64,000 nt of DNA from Isoetes taiwanensis (GCA_021234155.1 JAJEKV010000013.1:1317787-1381786), one strand, 5' to 3'. Shown: positions 45,226 to 56,154, numbered from the stretch's first letter. Made by a program: numbers and translations. Notes: a model not told the origin generated them from the letters alone.

Positions 45226-46130
45226 GTGCCACCTCCTCAAAGTCTGCCACTTCAGTGTCATCTGAATCATCCGCATCATCTGGTGGCCATGCAAAGCGCC
45301 GAGATAAGGAGTACCGCAAGACGCTTGATACAAACCATAACTAGTATATGGAAGAATAGGAAATTGGCCCGCTTTGATGGGAAATCTAGAGGCGGCTTGA
45401 ATGCCAATCCTCGGCTGGACGAAATGAAGGAGTTCGCAGGTCCTATGGCATGACAGAGAAGGATACAGAAAGGTTGCCACCACAAACCTTTACCGAGCTG
45501 CCCGTATTTGGTGGAAGGGCTATGCCAGAGCCAAACATCTGGACAGGAGTAGATGCAACTTCAGAAAGTTTGCCAAGGCCTTCAAATCGCATTATGTGCC
45601 CCGTGCACATAAATGCCAACAGATCCAGACTTTCTACAGGTTGGAGCAGAAGAGTATGTCCGCGACAGCTTACACGGATGAGTTTATGCTACCAGACCGT
45701 ATGTACCTGGTATGAATGAGAAAAGGGCAGTGGAAGGCTATATTGAGGGTTTGGCACCATCGATCAAACGGATGGTTAAGGCCATCGACCCGAAATCAGT
45801 TGCAGAAGCCGAGGCTAAAGCATTGAGCCTCGAGGAGGACATACCAAGGAATCAGTATCCGCGTCCTGCTCCTTACTCGCAGCCACGGCCGTCCACACCT
45901 TACAAACCCCGCTCTCCAAGTCCGGGGCCCTCTCAGCAGAACTCTTACGGTCGCCAGGAGAAGAAAGTCGCTTTTAGCACGCCAGATAAGCAGAACAATG
46001 CTGGTAAGGAAGTTCGAAACCTCTTACAGTCCATTCCTAAAGAGGCCAGAGAACAGCTGCGCCGAGATAAGGCATGTTACAGGTGTATGAGGCCTGGACA
46101 CTTCATGCAGAATTGTCCATATGTTACCCA
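45226..46130 (+). pseudogene. Gypsy-2 gag with CCHC zinc knuckle (frameshifted)
   Basis: Capsid-like sequence is spread over frames. Around 45600-45700 a frame encodes Phe-Tyr-Arg-Leu-Glu-Gln and Tyr-Thr-Asp-Glu-Phe. From 45712 an open frame gives Tyr-Ile-Glu-Gly-Leu and an acidic helix, a Pro/Ser/Tyr-rich linker, and the knuckle Cys-Tyr-Arg-Cys-Met-Arg-Pro-Gly-His-Phe-Met-Gln-Asn-Cys (CX2CX4HX4C) at about 46075-46116. Frame changes lie near 45450 and 45710. Gag would form the particle and package RNA. Confidence 0.8.
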
Positions 46131-46199
46131 GACTGCCCAGCTGGCCATGGCCGACCTCGACTGGGACGATATTGAGTCAACATTACCTGCTGACGAGGA

Positions 46200-46422
46200 C
46201 GCTCCCGAGTACATTCACGGTGCGTCTCATATCCTTGCAGCTATAGAAACTGGCAATGCTGAAAGTCAGCCTGCTGTCATTTCCACCATAGGCCAAGTAG
46301 ACAGTAAGCCTTTTGTAATTCTTATGGATACGGGGAGTACACATAATTTTGCTTCTCCTAGAATGGCCCAGGTCCTACAACTGGAAACCCTAAGGTCACT
46401 TAACCGAGGCCCGCCACTTTAG
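46200..46422 (+). CDS. Gypsy-2 aspartic protease
   Basis: In the frame running on from gag, Val-Ile-Leu-Met-Asp-Thr-Gly-Ser-Thr-His-Asn-Phe (about 46315-46350) is the retroviral-type protease active site. The frame closes at 46422. The C-terminal part of the protease (Asp-Ile-Gly-Lys-Tyr-Asp-x-Ile-Val-Gly-Met-Glu-Phe-Leu near 46517-46560) is in another frame. Confidence 0.85.
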
Positions 46423-46779
46423 CCGCTGGTAAGGTTAGACATACTCATGGTCGCCGTGATCAACCTTAAGATGGTTATTGCCAGCGAGCACCAGTTGCTA
46501 TGGGTGCCGAGTTAATGGATATTGGCAAATACGACCTCATTGTTGGAATGGAATTCTTGGCATCTGCAAAAGCCAACATAGACTGCGAGAAGAGAGAAGT
46601 TACCTTCAACGCAGCTAATGGAGCCCAGCAGAACTATAAAAGGTGAACCATTCAACCCTATCATGCGGTCTATGTCCATTCGGACAGTTAGATAAAGCTA
46701 TACGCAAGCAAAAGCTCCCGCTATTATTAGACTTGCTTCCATTGAGTCAGATGCTAAGCAAAACCAAGTAATCAACACC

Positions 46780-48210
46780 TTGCCACGGGGGATTGCCAAT
46801 ATTCTCCATGAATTTAGCGATCTTTTCCCAGACGAGATCCAGAAGCTTCCTCCTTTTAGAGGGGTAGAATGTGAGATAGCTTTAGAGCCAGGCACTAAGC
46901 CTACCAGCAAGGCCCCGTACCGTATGAGTCCCCCAGAGTTGGCAGAGCTTAAGAAGCAACTTCAAGAGCTACTAAACCTAGGTTTTATTCGACCTAGCGT
47001 TTCGCCCTTTGGCGCCCCTATTCTTTTTGTAAAGAAAAAGGACGGCTCCTTGAGAATGTGTATTGATTATCGGCAACTCAACAAGCATACCATCAAAAAT
47101 CGCTATGCTTTGCCGAGAGCAGATGATCTAATGGATCAGTTGCAAGGGGCCAAATATTTTTCAAAGATTGACCTTCGCTCGGGATATCATCAGATAAGGA
47201 TTAAAGAGGAGGACATCCATAAATCTGCTTTTCGCACTAGATATGGGCATTATGAGTTTACCGTTATGCCTTTCGGATTAACTAATGCCCCCGCAACGTT
47301 TATGCGGTTAATGAACGATGTTTTCCGACAATACTTGGATGATTTTGTTGTCATTTTCTTTGACGACATTCTCATCTACAGTAAGACTCTAGAAGAGCAT
47401 GAGAAACATCTTAAATTGGCCCTACAAAAGTTAAGACGTCATCAGCTTTTTGCCAAGTTCTCTAAGTGCAAGTTTGCCACTCCAAAGGTTGACTATTTGG
47501 GCCATATCATTTCTGCAGAGGGAATTGCTACAGATCCAGCAAAAATAGAGGCCGTAAGGGAATGGCCTATTCCAGAAAATGTCTCCGAGGTCCGAAGTTT
47601 CTTGGGATTAGCAGGATACTATCGAAAGTTTGTAAAGGATTTTGCAAGGATTGCAGCACCTCTTACAAACCTTACGAAGCATGAGAAGGTGAAGGATTGG
47701 ATGGAGCACTGGAAGACTAAGGTTCAGGGAAATTTCCAGCAGCTTAAAGATGCCTTAACGTCAGCACCCGTTCTCACGTTGCCCGATCCTGACAAGGATA
47801 AACTAGTGGCCACAGATGCCAGTCAAATTGCCACTGGTGGAGTCCTGATGCAAGAAGGCAGGGTTATTGCCTATGATTCAAAGAAGATGAACGAGACGGA
47901 ACAGCGATATCCTACCCATGATCAGGAGTTGTTAGCTGTTGTTCGCGCCTTGCGAATATGGAGACACTACCTCCTTGGGAGAAGATTCCAGTTGGACACG
48001 GATCACCAAAGTCTCCGTTATTTATCCACCCAACCGAACCTCAACCTCCGTCAGAGGAGATGGATGGAATTTCTTGAAGAATATGATTTTGAGATCATGT
48101 ATAAGCCTGGAAAGCACAATGTGGTTGCGGATGCGTTGTCACGCCACCCCTCGGTAACCCGAACCCATTGTAATGCAATTTCTACACTCACAAGTGAGTT
48201 TGGGAAATAG
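46780..48210 (+). CDS. Gypsy-2 reverse transcriptase and RNase H
   Basis: 476 open codons. RT: Tyr-Arg-Met-Ser-Pro-x-Glu-Leu, Phe-Val-Lys-Lys-Lys-Asp-Gly, Cys-Ile-Asp-Tyr-Arg-x-Leu-Asn, Asp-Leu-Arg-Ser-Gly-Tyr-His-Gln, [12 protein letters not shown], then Phe-Phe-Asp-Asp-Ile-Leu-Ile-Tyr-Ser. The catalytic box is Phe-Phe-Asp-Asp where Tyr-Ile/Val-Asp-Asp is usual. RNase H: Thr-Asp-Ala-Ser (about 47815), His-Asp-Gln-Glu-Leu-Leu-Ala (47915), Thr-Asp-His-Gln-Ser-Leu and Val-Ala-Asp-Ala-Leu-Ser-Arg. All carboxylates are present. The frame ends at a UAG, with integrase following in the same frame 12 nt later. Confidence 0.97.
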   Translation: MPRGIANILHEFSDLFPDEIQKLPPFRGVECEIALEPGTKPTSKAPYRMSPPELAELKKQLQELLNLGFIRPSVSPFGAPILFVKKKDGSLRMCIDYRQLNKHTIKNRYALPRADDLMDQLQGAKYFSKIDLRSGYHQIRIKEEDIHKSAFRTRYGHYEFTVMPFGLTNAPATFMRLMNDVFRQYLDDFVVIFFDDILIYSKTLEEHEKHLKLALQKLRRHQLFAKFSKCKFATPKVDYLGHIISAEGIATDPAKIEAVREWPIPENVSEVRSFLGLAGYYRKFVKDFARIAAPLTNLTKHEKVKDWMEHWKTKVQGNFQQLKDALTSAPVLTLPDPDKDKLVATDASQIATGGVLMQEGRVIAYDSKKMNETEQRYPTHDQELLAVVRALRIWRHYLLGRRFQLDTDHQSLRYLSTQPNLNLRQRRWMEFLEEYDFEIMYKPGKHNVVADALSRHPSVTRTHCNAISTLTSEFGK

Positions 48211-48222
48211 ATAGAACAGACC

Positions 48223-48924
48223 TTGGCTACGGATCCCGAGTTCTGTGAAATATGGGCTAGTTTGAGTAAGGAGGCACGCACAAATAAAGAACGCGAAGCT
48301 TTCCCTTCATATAAGAAAGAGGGCAATCTGTTATATCACAAGGATAAGTTGTGTGTACCTCAGACTTCCGGAGTGCGTAAGTTAATCCTCCATGACACAC
48401 ATAACAGCCCTATAGCTGGACATGCAGGATTTATGAAGACCTATTTTAAAATCCGTTCTAGCTACTTTTGGCCTTCGATGAAGAAGGATATTGCTAGATA
48501 TATTAAGCAGTGTCAAGTGTGTCAGCAAACCAAGGCGGAGCAACTAAGACTTCCAGGAGAGCTACAGCCTTTGGATGTGCCCCACGCAAAGTGGGAAGTA
48601 ATAACCATGGATTTCATTGTGGGACTGCCACGAACTCTCCGTGGCTATGATGCACTAATGGTGGTCGTCGACAAATTGTCAAAAATGGCTCACTTCTTGC
48701 CATGTCGTACCACCGACACCGCCTTCGACACCGCCTTGCTTTTCGCAAAGGAGATCTTCAGGTTGCACGGAATGCCACGGGTTATTGTATCTGACAGAGA
48801 TCCCAAATTTGTAAGTGCATTCTGGAAAGATTTCTTCACCACCATCCAGACCAAGCTTGCTATGAGTACCGTGATATCATCCTCGCACGGATGGTCGACA
48901 GAAGGCGTACCAATCGTATCATAG
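48223..48924 (+). CDS. Gypsy-2 integrase, zinc and catalytic domains
   Basis: Same frame as RT/RNase H. HHCC zinc domain: His-Asp-Thr-His ... Gly-His-Ala-Gly-Phe ... Cys-Gln-Val-Cys-Gln-Gln-Thr-Lys. Catalytic core: Met-Asp-Phe-Ile-Val-Gly-Leu-Pro (first Asp) and Val-Ser-Asp-Arg-Asp-Pro-Lys-Phe (second Asp). The frame is lost at about 48865, just before the His-Pro-Gln-x-Asp-Gly-Gln-x-Glu box with the catalytic Glu, which is scrambled over two frames. As read, this copy cannot make a complete integrase. Confidence 0.95.
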   Translation: MATDPEFCEIWASLSKEARTNKEREAFPSYKKEGNLLYHKDKLCVPQTSGVRKLILHDTHNSPIAGHAGFMKTYFKIRSSYFWPSMKKDIARYIKQCQVCQQTKAEQLRLPGELQPLDVPHAKWEVITMDFIVGLPRTLRGYDALMVVVDKLSKMAHFLPCRTTDTAFDTALLFAKEIFRLHGMPRVIVSDRDPKFVSAFWKDFFTTIQTKLAMSTVISSSHGWSTEGVPIVS

Positions 48925-49024
48925 AGGATATGCTACGGTTATGTGTGGAGTAAGCAATCCCAATGGGTGACTATATTTATCTAGTAGAGTTTGCCTATAA
49001 CAAGATGAAACAGAGTCTTCCGTA

Positions 49025-49732
49025 ATGTCTCCTTTCATGATAAATTATGGTTATCAATGCCTTACTCCTGACACATGGCACAACCCCGTGTCGAAAGTGG
49101 AGGTTTCTCAACAACTCCTCCTGGAGATGCAAGCTTTGGTCGAGGAAGTACGTGGTTACTTGCTAGCTGCACGCAGTCGTCAAAAGAGTGTAGCAGATAA
49201 GCACAGGACCCCACGAGTCTTCCAGGTGGGTGAATCGGTTTGGCTTAAGATTAAGGTAAAACAAGCCAAGCTTAAGATTGGTAACTGCAAGAAGTTGGCA
49301 CCCAGATGGGCTGGACCGTTCAAAATCACTGAACGTATTGGGGAGCAAGCATATCGCCTGGACTTGCCACCCCGCTTAAAAATCCACAAGGTTTTTCATG
49401 TGAGTCTTCTAAAGCAGCACACCCCTGATCCAGAGGAGGTTTTGGAAACCCCAACCCTCCTGGAAATGACAGAGGAGCAGCTAGAGATAGTACCTGAAGC
49501 TCTTCTTGATCGAGCTTATAAACAGACCAGGAGGACTCAAATGTTACAATACTTGGTCAAGTGGAAACACTTGCCAGTGGAGGATGCTACATGGGTGATG
49601 CAAACAGATCTTGAGAAGCACTATCCGGATTTCATGCGCGAATCTCAAGGCCGCACCATCAACGATGCTATCAACCCCGCTCCCGGCGGTAAGCTTGAAG
49701 ACTTGATTCGCCGAGAATCAGTAGAGGGGTAG
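49025..49732 (+). CDS. Gypsy-2 integrase C-terminus with chromodomain
   Basis: 235 open codons, resuming after ~100 bp of frameshifted sequence. Residues ~65-130 are the DNA-binding GPY/F module (Ala-Pro-Arg-Trp-Ala-Gly-Pro-Phe, Tyr-Arg-Leu-Asp-Leu-Pro, Val-Phe-His-Val-Ser-Leu-Leu-Lys). Residues ~158-205 are a chromodomain (Tyr-Leu-Val-Lys-Trp-Lys-x-Leu-Pro, then Ala-Thr-Trp-Val). In chromoviruses this domain directs insertion to marked chromatin, typically by contact with histone H3 methyl-lysine. That is of special interest because this element also encodes an H3. Confidence 0.95.
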   Translation: MSPFMINYGYQCLTPDTWHNPVSKVEVSQQLLLEMQALVEEVRGYLLAARSRQKSVADKHRTPRVFQVGESVWLKIKVKQAKLKIGNCKKLAPRWAGPFKITERIGEQAYRLDLPPRLKIHKVFHVSLLKQHTPDPEEVLETPTLLEMTEEQLEIVPEALLDRAYKQTRRTQMLQYLVKWKHLPVEDATWVMQTDLEKHYPDFMRESQGRTINDAINPAPGGKLEDLIRRESVEG

Positions 49733-50317
49733 ATGCATCGTAGTTAACAACAGTTACCGATGATGGGATCACCTTCGTGTTCCTTAGGACGTGGTGTACT
49801 GTCAATGTGACACGACCACGAACTGCTTGTAAAGCATGTAGTTCTTAGCCGCATTCATCTTGGCTATAATAGGAACGTGACCATTCCTTACGCCGCAATG
49901 AATTGCGAACCATAGGCATGATAGGTTCCTCGTAGATAAATTTTCTTTTATTCTTTTAAGGGGTGGACCCTTCAACCACAACCTAATTATTTTATCTATG
50001 AAAACTGATATATTGACATGTGCAGGCCAGTGAGCAGTACGTGACCTGCCCATGTATAGGGGGTTGCTGATGACCCGACTTTCTCCGTTTTCATGGTGTT
50101 TACACATAGTTCCTTAGTGATACGCTGCTTTTTGATATTGGACTTCGGTCCTTGAACTTGTTGCTTATGATAATCATGTGAACTGCACCTCGGTGCTTGA
50201 ACTGTTTTAAACTTTGAAGTTTTAATACATTATCTTCTGAAATAAGGAATTCTCTTCCTTCATAACGTCAATTACTACATTTGTATCTAACCCAATGCTG
50301 GGGACAACATTAATTCT
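49733..50317 (+). other. Gypsy-2 3' untranslated region
   Basis: About 590 bp between the Pol stop and the polypurine tract. The minus-strand 101-codon ORF here has no recognisable content. Confidence 0.5.
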
Positions 50318-50330
50318 AAGGAGGGGAGAA
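50318..50330 (+). promoter_or_regulatory. Gypsy-2 polypurine tract
   Basis: aaggaggggagaa abuts the 3' LTR start at 50331. Confidence 0.9.
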
Positions 50331-51935
50331 TGTGACGTTCCAAGTATTTATACGGTATACGTGTAAATATATTGACACGTCACCTAGTATAGATACGCCA
50401 CCATGGGGTATGGTAACCTAGGGGGTTGACCTAAAAGGGACTAAATTAGCTATGCTAATTTAATTATTAAGGATAATAACCTATAACTAAGGAACTAATA
50501 TTTAAAAGCCATAATTAAGTTAATTATGGCTTGGGAAGGCGCCACGTGGCCACCCTCGATTGGCTAACATGGTAATGCTAATTGGGATCAATAGGGTGGA
50601 TCACCACCCCCATATCAGCCACAACTCACCTTGAACAGTGGAGCGCCACCCTTGTGACCAGAGCTGAGCGCCACCTTGAGCAGTTGGACGCCCTGAACAC
50701 CAAGACCAAGAAGATGGAAATCCCCAATGACAACGGGTCCAGCAGAAACACAGGTGGGTGGCTAGAGTAGTTGTGAATTCTAGGATAGCGCCCCTGTTGG
50801 GCACCTGTTTGGGTTGTTGGTCCATTTCTCTCTGTGTGTTTTACTCGTAGGAACTAACCCTTGATTGTAAAGGTAAGTTCTCTTTATATTCTGATTCTGG
50901 TTTTGCTCGTAAAGGATGGATTGATGGTTCTTGGCCTAGTATTACCTTGAAATGGGGAATTAAGGGGGTAGAGACCTCTGAGCCATTTATTGTAGTATGC
51001 TCCTAGATAGAGCCCTGTATTATCCCGTTAATTGCGGCCTGTGCACAAGAGCCCACCGGGTCATAGATGCTATGGTACTCGCTTAGCACCCGGACAAGGA
51101 ACACGTGTGGTGAAGTGGGGGTGGGGTCTTGCACGAACATAAAAGGCTCCTGAGACTCCTACAGTGAGCTAGGCCTGATAGCCGGTCACGTAGAGGGCCG
51201 GGTATGGGTCTGACACTCCCTGGGTGTAGAGGTGTGACCCGTATGGGGCACCTTGCACTTTGAGTAGATTTAGGGTGAGTAAGTCGGGTACGGATGCGGC
51301 ACGTATTCTCTAGCTCACCCATGGAACCACTGTGATTCTGGAAGGGGACGCCTCCCTGACCTGCCTCATCGGACTGGGGCTTCATGAACCCTGGAGTAGG
51401 CTCAGCAGGGTGATGCCTCGAGCCTGCGTCTCCGGAAGGCTATAGCGAAGCCATAGCGTGAATTGACCCATCTGCAAAGTGTGCACAGGAGGGGCGGATG
51501 GAGTGGACCACCCTAGCCGATGTTCTATGCCAGCCAACGCCAGGTTATACCTCTGTCTGCTGATCTCTTGAGGCCAAGCCGTCAGTCTACCCTCACAGGA
51601 GTCGGAACTGGGGTAGAACCTTGGGTTTGGGGTGTTTTCTTAGGTTTAGATGCATATTCTTTGCCGTTGGTATTTGGATGGATGTGCCACCCTTCGTGGT
51701 GGTTATTTATATATGATTTATGCTGTGTGCTAACCCTTGTATTCACGCTTCCGCGACGTAGGCGCCCATTGAAGGCGTGGGCCGAATGACCCCTCTGTGT
51801 CCTTCACTTGAGCGTCTTATTATAGACGGCCCGAGTTAGACGGAGGGCCCTGCTTATGGCAAGTTGGTTGCCATGGGAGGGGAAAGTCCCCGTATGTATA
51901 CGGCCGAGGGTCGTATATGTTCAGGGAGCGTCACA
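50331..51935 (+). repeat. Gypsy-2 3' LTR
   Basis: 1605 bp, tgtgacg...gtcaca, followed by gagac at 51936-51940. Colinear with the 5' LTR. Confidence 0.95.
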
Positions 51936-52035
51936 GAGACATTTTTCGTGCCATGCACTATTCTATTCCTAGCCTTCCAAATATTCCAAAGAGCAGTGAA
52001 GATTATGGTATTTAGGAAAGCATCATTATTTTGGA
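51936..52035 (-). pseudogene. LINE-A ORF2 segment between the two insertions
   Basis: Minus-strand codons encode Phe-Thr-Ala-Leu-Trp-Asn-Ile-Trp-Lys-Ala-Arg-Asn, the conserved segment after the zf-RVT domain in plant LINE ORF2 proteins. It is bounded by the Gypsy-2 TSD on one side and the TIR element TSD on the other. Confidence 0.8.
52030..52035. repeat. TSD of the TIR element, left (tttgga)
   Basis: Six bases repeated at 56562-56567. With one copy disregarded, the flanking LINE-A sequence matches the expected LINE order. Confidence 0.75.
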
Positions 52036-52769
52036 AGTCGTATTTAATTAAAGTGGGACTCATTCCATTCCCACTTTTTTTCGGAACTCTGTTATTTTAC
52101 ACAAGAAGGAGCACCCCGACCCGAAAACTGTCCTTAATTCGAATTTTTGACTGTTACTGTGCATCCAAGCTTTCTCCCAGTTTTTGTCGGATAACGAGTC
52201 GAGTTCCTGTTTTGGGGCTTATTTGTCATCCAAAATAAGAGTTTTTCGCGTGAGGGTGAATTCCTTTACCATGACATTTTGGCTCTATTTTCTTAGGTGG
52301 GTAGACAAGAGATCACAAATTCCAACAAAAATAAGCAAATTGTTTACTTAATTACCAAAAAATACTAGTTTTGAGATACCTTATATTTATAAATGGGCTC
52401 ATTACAATATATATTACAGTGGGTGAAGCGACCATAGTGGTCGTATTATCACAATGATTACACCCTCTTCACACATGAACCACCTAGTGCAAACGGCGGG
52501 TGGAGCTCTGTCCAAGTCACGGAGCAACTTACAGACGATAGAAATTTGTATGAGGAGTTCCTTCATAGGCCACGTGCTTGTATGTCCAACTGATGTCACC
52601 ACCCTCTTCTCGACATCTTTCTTCAATGAACTGGTCTTTTCATTGCTCCCAAGCATGTACTATCTGGTCGAGATAAGGACTACAAAAGACAAAATCAAGT
52701 TAGTCAAGTGATGCTACAGGCAAAAAAATTAAAATAAAGCACAGTTCTTAGGGCCATTTTTGAAAAATA

Positions 52770-53605
52770 TTGGGCCGAGAGCCTTTTCGACTTCGCGAGT
52801 CGAGAAAGGCAGCTCAAAGCGAAAAACGCAAGTTTTAGGGGTCAAAAGGCCTTTTCGACTCGCTGAAGTCGAGAAAGGCGACAAAAGCCGTAAACGCAGG
52901 TTTTAGGGGTGAGAAGGCCTTTCTCGACTCACGAGTCGAGAAAGGCGTACCTAAAAAACGCAAGTTTTAGGGGTCAAAAGGCCTTTCGACTTCATGAAAG
53001 GCAAACAAAGCGAAGTTTTGGGCCTTTAGGAAGGCCTTTCGACTCAAGTAAGTCGAAAGGCAGCCTAAAGTCAAAAACACAGGTTTTAGGGATAGAGGCC
53101 TTTCATTTCAAGCGAGTCGAAAAGGCTGATTCAAACAAAACGCGGGTTTTAGGGGTGAAGGCTTTCTCGACTCCGCGAGTCGAAAGGCGCTCAAAGCCGT
53201 AAACGCAGTTTTAGGGTCCCGAAGTCGAGAAAGGCGGTTCAAAGCGGCGAGGTTTTAGAAGTCCGGAAAGGTCTTTTAGAAAAGCGGTTCAAAGCCGTAA
53301 AACGCAGTTTTGGGGGGAAGGCCTTTCTCGACTCACTCGAAAGGCGGTTCAAAGCCGTAAACGCAGTTTTAGGGGTCCGAGTCGAGAAAGGCGGTTCAAA
53401 GCCGTAAACGCAGGTTTTAGGGGTGGAAGGCCTTTCTCGACTCGCGAAATCGAAAAGGCGTTCAAAGCCGAAACGCAGCATTTTAGGGGTCGGAAGGCCT
53501 TTTCGATTTCGAAGTTGAGAAAGGCAGCTCAAAGCGAAAAATGCAAGTTTGAGGGCCTTTCTCGACTCGCGAGTCGAAAAAGTCCGAGAAGGTCGAAAAT
53601 GAATA
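52770..53605. repeat. Tandem array of ~62 bp units, each with a palindrome
   Basis: About 13 units. Each has a palindromic half built from gcctttctcgactcg and its complement cgagtcgagaaaggc, followed by a spacer like 'ttcaaagccgtaaacgc' and 'aggttttaggggt'. Units vary by small indels, mostly inside the palindrome. ORFs on both strands here are just the repeat read through. Confidence 0.9.
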
Positions 53606-54068
53606 ACCTTCAAACATCCTATGTATTTTCTATGAAAAAATACCCTCCCCATAAATTTCCTACGTATTTTCCATGAAAAATAGACCCTCCCCATGTATTA
53701 TCTAATGGACACATATCCAATGGACCCTCCCCCTTTCTAATGGACCATACCATATAGCTATATGAAGACGGGACCATTGGGCTCATATTTAGCTATGTAA
53801 AGAGTAATGCCTAATGCACATGTAAATAGCAACATATGCACCTATAATGCACATTATAACCTATGAGAGCCTATTAGACCTATGCATTGTCCCCATTTTG
53901 TGTCTTGAACCTTCAAAATGGGTTAAACAAGGTGTAAATTATATCATGATCTTCGCAAAGTTAAATTTTTACCTTAGAATAAGAATATATTCCTAGAAAA
54001 CGTGCACCATGGCAAAATATGGGGACACGTCAAAATATAATCCTATATTATTAGCATTTATTTTACAC

Positions 54069-54240
54069 TTTCTTTTTCAACGTATTATTTTACCCTTTTT
54101 TTTCTAATACCCCGCCTTTTTTTCCCGCCCATGCTTGAATTTTAAAATCATTTATTTTCCTTTCTTTTTCAACGTATTATTTTACCCCTTTTTTTTTAAT
54201 ACCCCGCCTTTTTTTCCTGCCCATGGTTGAATTTTAAACT
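54069..54240. repeat. Two-copy tandem repeat, ~92 bp
   Basis: 'tttctttttcaacgtatta' through 'taccccgccttttttt' and gttgaattttaaa occurs twice back to back. Confidence 0.85.
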
Positions 54241-54346
54241 TTGGTACATACCTTTGAGACAGAAGTTCCTTTGTACCACTTGGAAGAAGCTCCCCAACGC
54301 CATAGCTCCCACCGGCTTGCTAATCAATTTCGGCTTGGCAGATTAA

Positions 54347-54412
54347 CCAACACTTACGCCGAAAATCGTGGCTATGCAAAATCAACACTTACGCCGAAAA
54401 TCGTGGCTATGC
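54347..54412. repeat. Two-copy tandem repeat, ~32 bp
   Basis: 'aacacttacgccgaaaatc' followed by gtggctatgcaaa occurs twice. Confidence 0.85.
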
Positions 54413-54869
54413 AAAAAAGAATCGGAAAGAGTTGAGCAAGAAACGGGCATACATGCACAAAAAGAATAGGAAAGATCGGGAGCAAGAAGGCTACGGCTGA
54501 TCTTTTTATAAGGTATGGCCATCATTTCTTTTGCTAGTCGTCATTCATCTTTGTTTCTTCCATTTGTTTCTTGCGCCTGCGCCTTGTTGCCGCTGCCGGG
54601 AGAGGCAAAGAAAAGAATGGAAAAAAAAAAAAATAAAAAGCCTGAAGCGAGCCACAGGCGATAGAGGCAAAAACCTGCTCTTCCTGTTTGGATCAAAGCC
54701 AAGGAACGGAGCTTGGATATGGAGCTCAAATGTGCTTGTATGGGCGGAGCCCCCGCCTTATTGTTGTTTTTGGGGGAGAGGCAAAGAAAAGAATGGAAAA
54801 AAATGAATATAGGCTGCATGATCTGCTGCGCCAATTTCCCTTGTATCTGTCTGATCTCCGCCCAATTTC

Positions 54870-55000
54870 AAGCTGCTTCTTCTCTTCATCAAGCTGCTCC
54901 GGGGTCTTGCTTAACAGAAGTTTTTCTTCAAGCTGCTCCGGCATCTTCTTCAAGCTGCTTTGGCGTCTTGCTTAACAAAGGTTTTTCTTTCCAGCTGCTC
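54870..55000. repeat. Short repeats 'caagctgctccgg...cttgcttaaca'
   Basis: The words caagctgct(cc/tt)gg, gtcttgcttaaca and gtttttctt recur three to four times. Confidence 0.7.
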
Positions 55001-55872
55001 TTCTTAATAACGGATGTTCTTTGCTACGGCCGATTCTTCTTTTTCAGGCGGCGCCGCTTAACAGAGGAAGCATTGCACTGACGGATCGACTTGCAATTTC
55101 GACTTGAAAAGGGGACAAAATTTCAGCCTCCCTTTTTTTTCGTTTGCATAAAATATACACTGAACGGGGATTTTGGAGCAGTGGCTGCTAGGTAAGAAAC
55201 AATGGGAGCCTTTTTATCTAAACTTGTCTGGCGAAAGGAAACAATGCGAGCGTCTTCATCTAAACTTGCAATAGCAGCTATAGAGAACTTAATAGAGGAA
55301 GAAGTGACTATTCGGGAGAAGAACCGAAATGTGCTTGGTCCTTAAATGTGCTTCCGGTTTTGGATTTGGGTTTCTCTTTGTGTTTGATGTGGAAGATGTG
55401 GCCAGCAAATCTCTTTGTGTTTTGTGTTTGATGCAGATTTTGGCCAGCAAATCCGCTCTCCGAGCTTTGCAATTTGTCGGAGTTGTCCAAGCACGGAGTA
55501 GAAGATGAAGAATCGCCTTTCTTGCATGGTAGCAGAGCCATGGTGGCCTCTTGCATTGCCAAAGAAGTGACAGATGTTCTTGCTATGCATACAAGCTTCT
55601 GAATGCTCACTTTTCGCTTGAATTGGGTCTTTGTTTCTGCAAAAACCCCAAAGCAGCTGCATGACCATTTCTTCCTATTGATGAAGGGATGCTTCATTCT
55701 CGACTACCGAGTCGAGAATGGGGGCACTTGTGTTGTGTGTTGTGTTGTATTTGGGCTTAGTTGTGTATTTAGGCATGCCAACGATTATTATTTAAGTTAG
55801 TCATCATTTTACATCCACTTCACATCATGAGAGGGGAGAAAATGATGTTTACAATTCAACATGCACATGTAG

Positions 55873-55980
55873 TCCATGCACATTCTCGCCTTGCACATTC
55901 TCGGCTTGGCTTCAGTCCATGCACATTCTCGCCTTGCACATTCTCGGCTTGGCTTCAGTCCATGCACATTCTCGCCTTGC
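55873..55980. repeat. 43 bp tandem repeat, 2.5 copies
   Basis: Units start at 55873, 55916 and 55959 with tccatgcacattctcgcc. Confidence 0.95.
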
Positions 55981-56154
55981 GAGGCGACAAATGGTCTAAG
56001 GCTAAATTAATGTCTAGGCTAAATTAATAATTGTATATATTGACTCGTAAATGTTTCTCTAATTTATATATTTAATTACATTGACAACTCTAATTAATTA
56101 ATTTGTAATTTATTTATTTATTTATATTATGAATATTGTATTATTATTTTTATT

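Larger units (their letters stand above)
38740..51935 (+). mobile_element. Gypsy-2: chromodomain Gypsy element with a histone H3 domain and two other accessory ORFs
   Basis: A complete 13.2 kb element with 5 bp TSD, iMet-type PBS, gag, protease, RT, RNase H, integrase with C-terminal chromodomain, polypurine tract and LTRs. Integrase follows RT and ends in a chromodomain, so it is a chromovirus. Its distinguishing feature is ~3.6 kb between PBS and gag that encodes three unrelated accessory ORFs, the first ending in a histone H3 fold. It inserted into LINE-A, so it is younger than LINE-A. Frames are broken by small indels and one in-frame UAG. Confidence 0.93.

Noticed and set aside
52770-53605. 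Repeat-spacer array resembling a CRISPR
   Set aside because: Spacers are conserved, not unique. The host is a plant and the array lies inside a TIR element. It is an ordinary tandem repeat with palindromes.
52909-53694. Arg/Ser/Lys-rich repeated-peptide ORFs
   Set aside because: Read-through of the 62 bp palindromic array. Frames shift between units.
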